Assembly: GCA_964020085.1 (NCBI GenBank)
Contig: OZ026601.1
Location: forward strand, 31,379,018-31,443,017
Length of the DNA stretch: 64,000 nt
Direction of reading: 5' to 3'
Source: Micromussa lordhowensis
Taxonomy: Eukaryota > Cnidaria > Anthozoa > Scleractinia > Lobophylliidae
The position numbers and the translations under genes were made by a program. Positions 59,101-64,000 of this stretch are shown in pieces (the stretch's first letter is position 1; every line of letters begins with the position of its first letter). The notes below the pieces were generated by a model. It saw nothing but the letters and a program-made list of their open reading frames with translations, was not told the DNA's origin and did no database searches.

Positions 59101-62100
59101 AAGACAGCGTTTTTCTATTACATCCTCAATTCTATAGTAGCATTTTGTCCTGAACAAATTGCTTCTCCAAAACATTGCACACTGTATATCTCAGTGGAGG
59201 ATAATTTCAGTAAAAAGTTTACGAAAGTGTCCTCAAAAATGCAAATATATGCTCAACTTACGAGAATTGAACATGAATAATTCATTAGGAGATGTTTCTA
59301 CTTTACACTTTATTATCGTTTATATTTCCACGTCCTTACTTGTATTTTACAGACTGGCAATCGAAAGCTCGTGATTTTGAACTATTTTTAACCAGAGAAC
59401 AGAATTTCTCTCAATAAAGAAACGACATTTTTAATTTACAAAACATGTTTCGACATTCCGATGTCATCTTCAGTTGCAAATGACCTTTTAACGGTTGTAC
59501 ATTTGAATTTTAAATTAAGATGCGTTACAAAATTACGCTCCACCCTTTGTTCCACGAGGAACCCAATGGTCTAACCATGGACTATTAAACGACGTTTAAT
59601 AATCCATGGTTTTAACTACAAAATTACGCGTCAAAACTTGCGTTACAATTTGAATATGAAATACGAGATACGCGGAAAACAAAAATAGCACGCGCATAAC
59701 AATAAAATAAAAGACAAAAGGAACAACATAATTAAAAGGAAAGAGACAAATCTAGATGTCTCAACTGCTGATTAAACATAGGACTTTCTCGCTTAATTTG
59801 GAATGCCGCTTTGGTCTTAATTTTGAATTTTGAGGCGGCAGAGTCTAAGATCGTGAAACATTCTGTATCACAAGAGTCATGACAGGCCCTAGATGACTGC
59901 AGGTGCCTGTAAACACGTGAAGACTTGTCCGACAAGAAGTGCTCACGAACCCGTGTACACGGATGGCGAGTGGTTTCGCCAACATAATTTAAATTTGCAA
60001 TATATTGTAGTAGCTGGTAGAATTTGTACAGGTATCAAGACAGTTTCCACTGATGTTTATACGGTCCCTTATTCTCATGATGGCACACACGTCTGATTTT
60101 GTATTGCTATGCGAGGTGAAATTAGATTCTTGTTACAACATGTGCGTTTATTTACCCATTCCAGATCAAAGGCCAGTAAGTTTCTTCATCTACATAAGCA
60201 TAGAGTTGCAGAAAATGAACATCTAGGGCCCCAACGCCTGCGCCGTCCACTGTCAGCTCTCCGTATAACGCAGACTCCAAGTCAATGACATAAGAAGTAG
60301 TCAGTAGTACGTTATTAGAGAAGTACAAATAAAAATTAAAAGTCAAGTCGTTATAACCTGAAAGGAAATTCAAGAACATTTGGATCAGCCTAAACAAGCA
60401 ATCTATCAACAAAAACAACAGCAATAACACCAAATTCATTGTACTCATCATAGTGTAGATTAAAGGTTACCAGCTAGCAACCTGACGGGAAAAAAAACTA
60501 AAAAAGCTAAAAATGTCTTGGAGCGGATTAGATAAGTAAATTTATTGTTTACAGGGTGGGTACAAGGTGGTCAATACATACCCGCATATACATTATCTAT
60601 ACAGATCATCATACACGCAAACATAACATTAAAGGGAAAGTACGGTCTAGAAATATTTTACCTAGAACAAAAGTCCATGTATACAGGAGTTCAAAAATAG
60701 TTGTCATTCGGTGAAGCTCCGCCTTAAATTGTAGTTAGAGCGCTTGGAAATCGTTCAAAATTACCGCTTTTCGAACACAGGCGGCCGCCATTTTGGATAT
60801 CAGGAATGAGAGGTTATGACGTAATATATGAAACACGAGCGACAGTGTTTCATCGGGATATCCAAACACCGAGAAGAGAGTTGAAAATACGACGCGCAGC
60901 GGAGTATTTTTGACGAAATTCGAGGTGTTTGGTTAGCCGATGAAACACTGTCTGGAGTGTATATCTTCTCAATCGAAGCAAAAACTAAGGAGAAAATCAA
61001 GAAGTAAAATCGTCAAAATCTATGCTAATTAAGACCGGGTATCAAAACCTCCTTCACGGTTGTGATTTTCTTTGTTTTAGCTCGATGAATTATTAATGAG
61101 TTTGAGAAGTAGAATTATTTAATATAGGAAATTAACGATGCACGTTGACGCGAAGAAAATTTTACTTTCCAAAAGTAAGGTTTACATACATCAAATTGAC
61201 GCAAAATTTTCGAAAACAGCGTGCTCCTAACTATATTTTATGCAAATCCCTCTGTCCACTCTGGGAAGTGGATCGATGCGAAAAGTCGAAAGTTCTTAAA
61301 GAAGAACTGCATTCATGCAGATAGTGAATTGATACGGGAGCAGATGAGGTTTTGTTATTGAAATAAAGGTGCTCGTAAAATAACAATGGTGTAAAATAGT
61401 GTGATTTAAATTAACATCGACGTAAATTAAGATGCATTAAATTAATACGATTTTCTTAAAATCGTGTTAATAAGTGCATCGTTAATTTCCTATATTAAGG
61501 TAGACAAGGCTGGTTTTTGCGGTGACCCAAATGGTTCACTGTCTCACTGTTGACTGTAGCAACACTGACAAAAAAAACGCCAAGGTGTATTCATCATAAT
61601 TTTCGTGCTTGTGTTTGAATTATGTGTGAACATTGCATTTGAGAATTAACCTGCAAAATTGCAACTGGGCTGTTTGCCCAATTTGTGTTGTATTTCAAAG
61701 AATACAAGAAGGTTGGAAATTGAAATTGTATTGTAAAATTAAGTTCATGTGACGTACGACATCTGAACCAATTTATCACTTGCCTTCTTGTAGTTGTTAC
61801 ATGAAAATAGCTGATGCGGTTTGCCTCTGTATTTTATATTTTTCAAAAGATGGCTTTGGATCGTGCTTGGTTGCTGTTTGCTATGTTTACGGGAGTTCAG
61901 CACGTATCAGCGCTGATCGAAATGCACTTTTATCTCCTATGGAATTTAGTTCGGCTGTAATTGAAATCGGCGTCTGAATCAATTCAGCCGGCCTAAATTC
62001 GAGTTCGATTCGGCTCATGTGAAGTACGACGTCTGAACCGGGCCTAAAGGCTCTTCCCGCCATTTTCAGCTATGCTGCGCTCCAGTAAAACGTTAACCTC

Positions 62101-63777
62101 TACGTCACGCTGGAATTGATCGAGAAAGCCGTCGAAGTAATATTTATACACTGACGCATTCTGCGCAGATCTTCTAGTCTCAGATTCTAGTCGATTGCTC
62201 CGAACATGATGAAGGACAACAAGTGCTGTTCGTGAATCATCGGGTCTAAAATATTCGGGCCTAGTAATGCACTTGTATGACGTTCCTGCGAAAGACAATA
62301 GCCCACCATTTTAGCCGCTTGTTTGTAAACTGACATAAATCACTTGCTTGCACATTCTGTAAAGTAAATGTCTGTATTAAAATGTTGTTATTTATAACGT
62401 TCAATTTCTACATTCGAAGTCCAAACGGTCCCCAAAAACGTCCATCTCATGGCAACAAATACTTTCGGTTTCCGTGGGCATAACTTGGCAAGGTTCACCA
62501 GTCCCGATTGCGAACACGCGATCTTATAGTCCCGTCAGCGTCAGATTCGACCGTTTCCGAGTCATCTTCTTCTTCTGAGGACGTTCCGTGTTGTGGCTCA
62601 AGCATAAGCGGGCGTATGGTTCCATCAGACTCGATTTCTAGCCCAAGAGACGACTCGCTCTTTGACATCCACTCCCGCCATCTTCCACTCCTTGTCTAAT
62701 CTAACGTCATAGCCTCGCTTGCATTTTAGAAAACAAAGATGGCCGCTCGCGGCAGCAAAATGACGATTTTATTTACCCGATAACTGGCAACAAAATTGAT
62801 CACAGAGCAAATCATTGCTATTTTCAGGTATTTTATTGTATGAACTTTCATTTTAGGTAAGAATTTTCTAGATCCTTGTTTCCCTTTACAAAATTCTAGA
62901 TCTGTGGAGTTCGAAAGGGTATTGTTAATTTTAATTTTCCAATACAGTTCAATATTCCATATAGTTCAACTATTTGTCAAAAATAGTGTTCGTGTACTTC
63001 TTCGGCTACTCCAATACTAAGGAGCGGGTCATCGACTGATGCAAGTTATTCTATATCTAATCAAAAACAGAAACCAACTTGGAATTACTACGGCAGAGTA
63101 ATAGCACAGCCGACCGTTTATAGTTTATAAGCATTAGGGTTCTGTGACTGCGCAGTACGGACTGGAAATCACCTTGACCAGACATGACCGGTAGATACAC
63201 TTGCCTACGACGTCAAAATACTAACTTACCAGAACGTGACATCTGGACAGAGGCCAGACCTTAGTTTGCTAAGGTCAAACGGGAACAAATATTCATTGCA
63301 CGTCTAAACTAGTTGGAAGATTTACCAACCTTTTTCTATTCTTTTTTCACCACTCACCTGAACCAACGTTGCTTACACTGTGTAGAGGTAAGAAGCTTGC
63401 TTCTAAAAACTCATCTATCGTGCTGTACCGACATGTTATCAGGTAGTGGTGATCGTATTGGAAAGTCACAACGCCAGATGTGCCAACATTGACTTCAAAC
63501 ACGGCTTCCATTATAAAGTTAAGCTCATCAATGTTAATCTCCTTTGCGCATTCTTGGGCAGTGAAAGGCCCATATCGTACCATCCCTGAAAATGTCGGTC
63601 GACAGAGGGTTTCATCGCGTCCATCGTTAGGTATTACCAACTGCCAGTCCTCTGCGTCACCCATACCGCCACCCCACCTATTGATGTCAGGGATGCTAAT
63701 ATCAAAAGATGTACTTTCGCCGTCAACTCCGCAAACAATATCATCAAGATATGCGTCGCCAGCATCCCCTGAAAAGC
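56184..63777 (-). CDS. Zona pellucida (ZP) domain transmembrane protein, 3' four exons
   Basis: Exons in transcript order: 63358-63777, 60156-60357, 57742-58043, 56184-56374. Phases match at each junction, giving 370 residues; the 5' end lies beyond 64000 because the first visible exon begins with two bases of a split codon. Visible residues 15, 58, 76 and 115 are the four Cys of a ZP-N fold, with FSGMVRYGPFTAQEC and ITCRYST. Exon 2 is the start of ZP-C. Exon 3 carries FRFTG, VCLPDEPNNQC, a Cys cluster and a furin-type site RKRR (274-277). Exon 4 has one membrane helix (about 323-347) and a short RKRRR/Ser-Thr tail. This is the usual ZP layout: cleavage releases a module that polymerises outside the cell. 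ZP proteins are known in coral skeletal matrix; that role here is inference. Confidence 0.88.
58080..58300 (-). mobile_element. SINE (CACCCAGGTGTATAAATG family)
   Basis: The complement of the 47.4-kb copy: GGCCCATCAGGCCGGAGCTT, GCTAGTCCATCGCAGGG, ATTCATACACCCGGGTGG, GGCACTGTGAGAGTTAAGTG. The tRNA head is truncated. It lies just upstream of ZP exon 57742-58043 on the transcribed strand, ending about 40 bp from its acceptor. Confidence 0.7.
59447..59473 (-). ncRNA. Hammerhead-ribozyme-like core of a PLE terminus
   Basis: On the minus strand: CTGAAGA, then T, a perfect 5-bp stem GACAT-CGGA-ATGTC, then GAAAC. This is the hammerhead CUGANGA, stem II, GAAA core. Following it, CAT...ATGTC could give a 3-bp stem III and a GUC cleavage triplet at about 59424-59446. 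Stem I pairing is not convincing. It lies about 260 bp after the PLE stop codon, where PLE terminal repeats carry such ribozymes. Confidence 0.5.
59573..59617. repeat. Palindrome AACCATGGACTATTAAACG
   Basis: Near-perfect 40-bp inverted repeat around ACGACGT, flanked by ACAAAATTACGC on both sides. It lies within the PLE 3' region and may be a tiny insertion. Confidence 0.55.
59733..60030 (-). pseudogene. Penelope-like element GIY-YIG endonuclease fragment
   Basis: The minus strand reads NYVGETTRHP, TRVREHFLSDKSSRVYRHLQ, ACHDSCDTECFTILDSA and KTKAAFQIKRESPMFNQQL, then stops at TAA. This is the PLE C-terminal GIY-YIG-type endonuclease with its Cys pairs; the YVGET and R..EH signatures are present. 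The reverse transcriptase is absent, so this is a 5'-truncated copy. It lies between the ZP exons at 57742-58043 and 60156-60357 and shares the ZP gene's orientation. Confidence 0.82.
60815..61045 (-). repeat. Interspersed foldback family copy 2
   Basis: The inverse of 29021-29260: CGACAGTGTTTCATCGGGAT, TCCAAACACCGAG, CGACGCGCAGCGGAGTATT, ATCTATGCTAATTAAGACC. It lies in the ZP-gene intron 60358-63357. Confidence 0.7.
61119..61498. mobile_element. Non-autonomous element flanked by TTAA
   Basis: Perfect 25-bp inverted ends including TTAA at the outside: TTAATATAGGAAATTAACGA at 61119 and its complement ending 61498. The interior (380 bp in all) has no transposase. TTAA target sites are typical of piggyBac, but the ends lack the usual CCC start, so the superfamily is uncertain. 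Confidence 0.7.
61735..62043. repeat. Segment bounded by direct copies of CATGTGACGTACGACATCTG
   Basis: TCATGTGACGTACGACATCTG near 61746 and TCATGTGAAGTACGACGTCTG near 62016 are 270 bp apart in the same orientation, both followed by AACC. This suggests either two tandem repeat units or an element with direct terminal repeats. Confidence 0.5.
62044..62668 (-). pseudogene. P2X7 C-terminal (ballast) domain-like coding fragment
   Basis: Two minus-strand pieces. Piece A (62668 to about 62440) starts MSKSESSLGLEIESDG, is acidic/Ser-rich (EEEDDSETVESDADG) and then reads NRDW. After a frame slip it continues PCQVMPTETESICCHEM. Piece B (62285-62044), preceded by TTTCGCAG as a splice acceptor, reads KCITRPEYFRPDDSRTALVV. 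The order W..C..C, CC and CIT..E/F matches the intracellular ballast domain of P2X7, and stand-alone genes with this domain are common in cnidarians. The slip near 62515 suggests decay, so I call it a pseudogene. An alternative is a real small gene with a misplaced exon end. Confidence 0.5.
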
Positions 63778-64000
63778 CTGAAAAATGAGAAATTATTCAT
63801 AATTTGTAGATGTAATAGGACTATATGCTGTCCAATTTGGAAATAACTGGATGAAAAAATCCCGAGGACAGACGAAATTAGGCAAGGCCTTAGGCCGAGT
63901 ACAATTTACCTCTCAGAGGAATTGGTTTGATCAAATTGTTTCCAAATTGGACTATAATGTAGTTGTGTTACTTGTTAGTTATGTTGCACGCGAAACTGTC
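63778..64000. other. Intron of the ZP gene, cut by the window edge
   Basis: Sequence upstream of the first visible ZP exon. CATTTTTCAG at its right-hand boundary is a good splice acceptor. No exon recognised in the remaining 223 bp. Confidence 0.6.

Noticed and set aside
62508..62699. Ser-rich 63-aa plus-strand protein
   Set aside because: It is the complement of the acidic stretch of the P2X7-like minus-strand fragment.

Overview
The window is nuclear DNA of an animal with many small introns (GT-AG) and dense short repeats. The protein sequences, an HCN-type channel, a ZP-domain membrane protein of the kind found in anthozoans, Penelope-like elements and several repeat families I associate with stony corals all point to a cnidarian, most probably a scleractinian coral. 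That assignment is inference; no taxonomic search was possible.

Five real genes can be assembled. MRPL2 (4490-5356, minus) is a single-exon mitochondrial ribosomal protein uL2m. NDUFS1 (7502-20025, plus) is the 75-kDa Fe-S subunit of complex I, complete in 21 exons and 727 aa. An HCN channel gene (21516-36158, plus) has eight exons and about 751 aa. MMUT (37768-52867, minus) is mitochondrial methylmalonyl-CoA mutase, complete in 21 exons and 743 aa. The 3' part of a ZP-domain transmembrane protein gene (56184-63777, minus) has four exons, with its 5' end beyond the right edge. A decayed P2X7 C-terminal-domain-like coding fragment (62044-62668, minus) lies inside the first visible intron of the ZP gene. 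MRPL2 and NDUFS1 are divergent across about 2.1 kb. HCN and MMUT are convergent, with putative poly(A) signals only about 330 bp apart. MMUT and the ZP gene are in tandem on the minus strand. Three of the genes encode mitochondrial matrix or inner-membrane proteins, but nothing shows co-regulation.

The rest is mostly mobile DNA. At the left are a Penelope-like element (PLE) reverse transcriptase fragment (400-2130, minus), itself split by an insertion, and a DNA transposon (2588-3697) whose left terminal inverted repeat is split by a GTCGATCGA-type satellite. HCN intron 3 holds a 3.26-kb RTE-like LINE (25748-29006, minus) with a perfect 14-bp target-site duplication. A 3' LINE fragment sits at 53745-54387 (plus). 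A second PLE fragment (59733-60030, minus) has a hammerhead-ribozyme-like core about 260 bp beyond its stop codon. Many MITE-like inverted-repeat elements can be delimited. Two of them carry exact 9-bp target duplications (33792-33991 and 55170-55235). One is pogo-like with TA target sites (13328-13863) and one is flanked by TTAA (61119-61498). tRNA-derived SINEs, several multi-copy short families, minisatellites and microsatellites fill most introns.

There is no bacterial, CRISPR or operon-type content. Exon boundaries come from reading frame, splice consensus and remembered family sequences, not from transcript data. The least certain points are the HCN exon 1 to exon 2 join and the HCN exon 2 to exon 3 junction.
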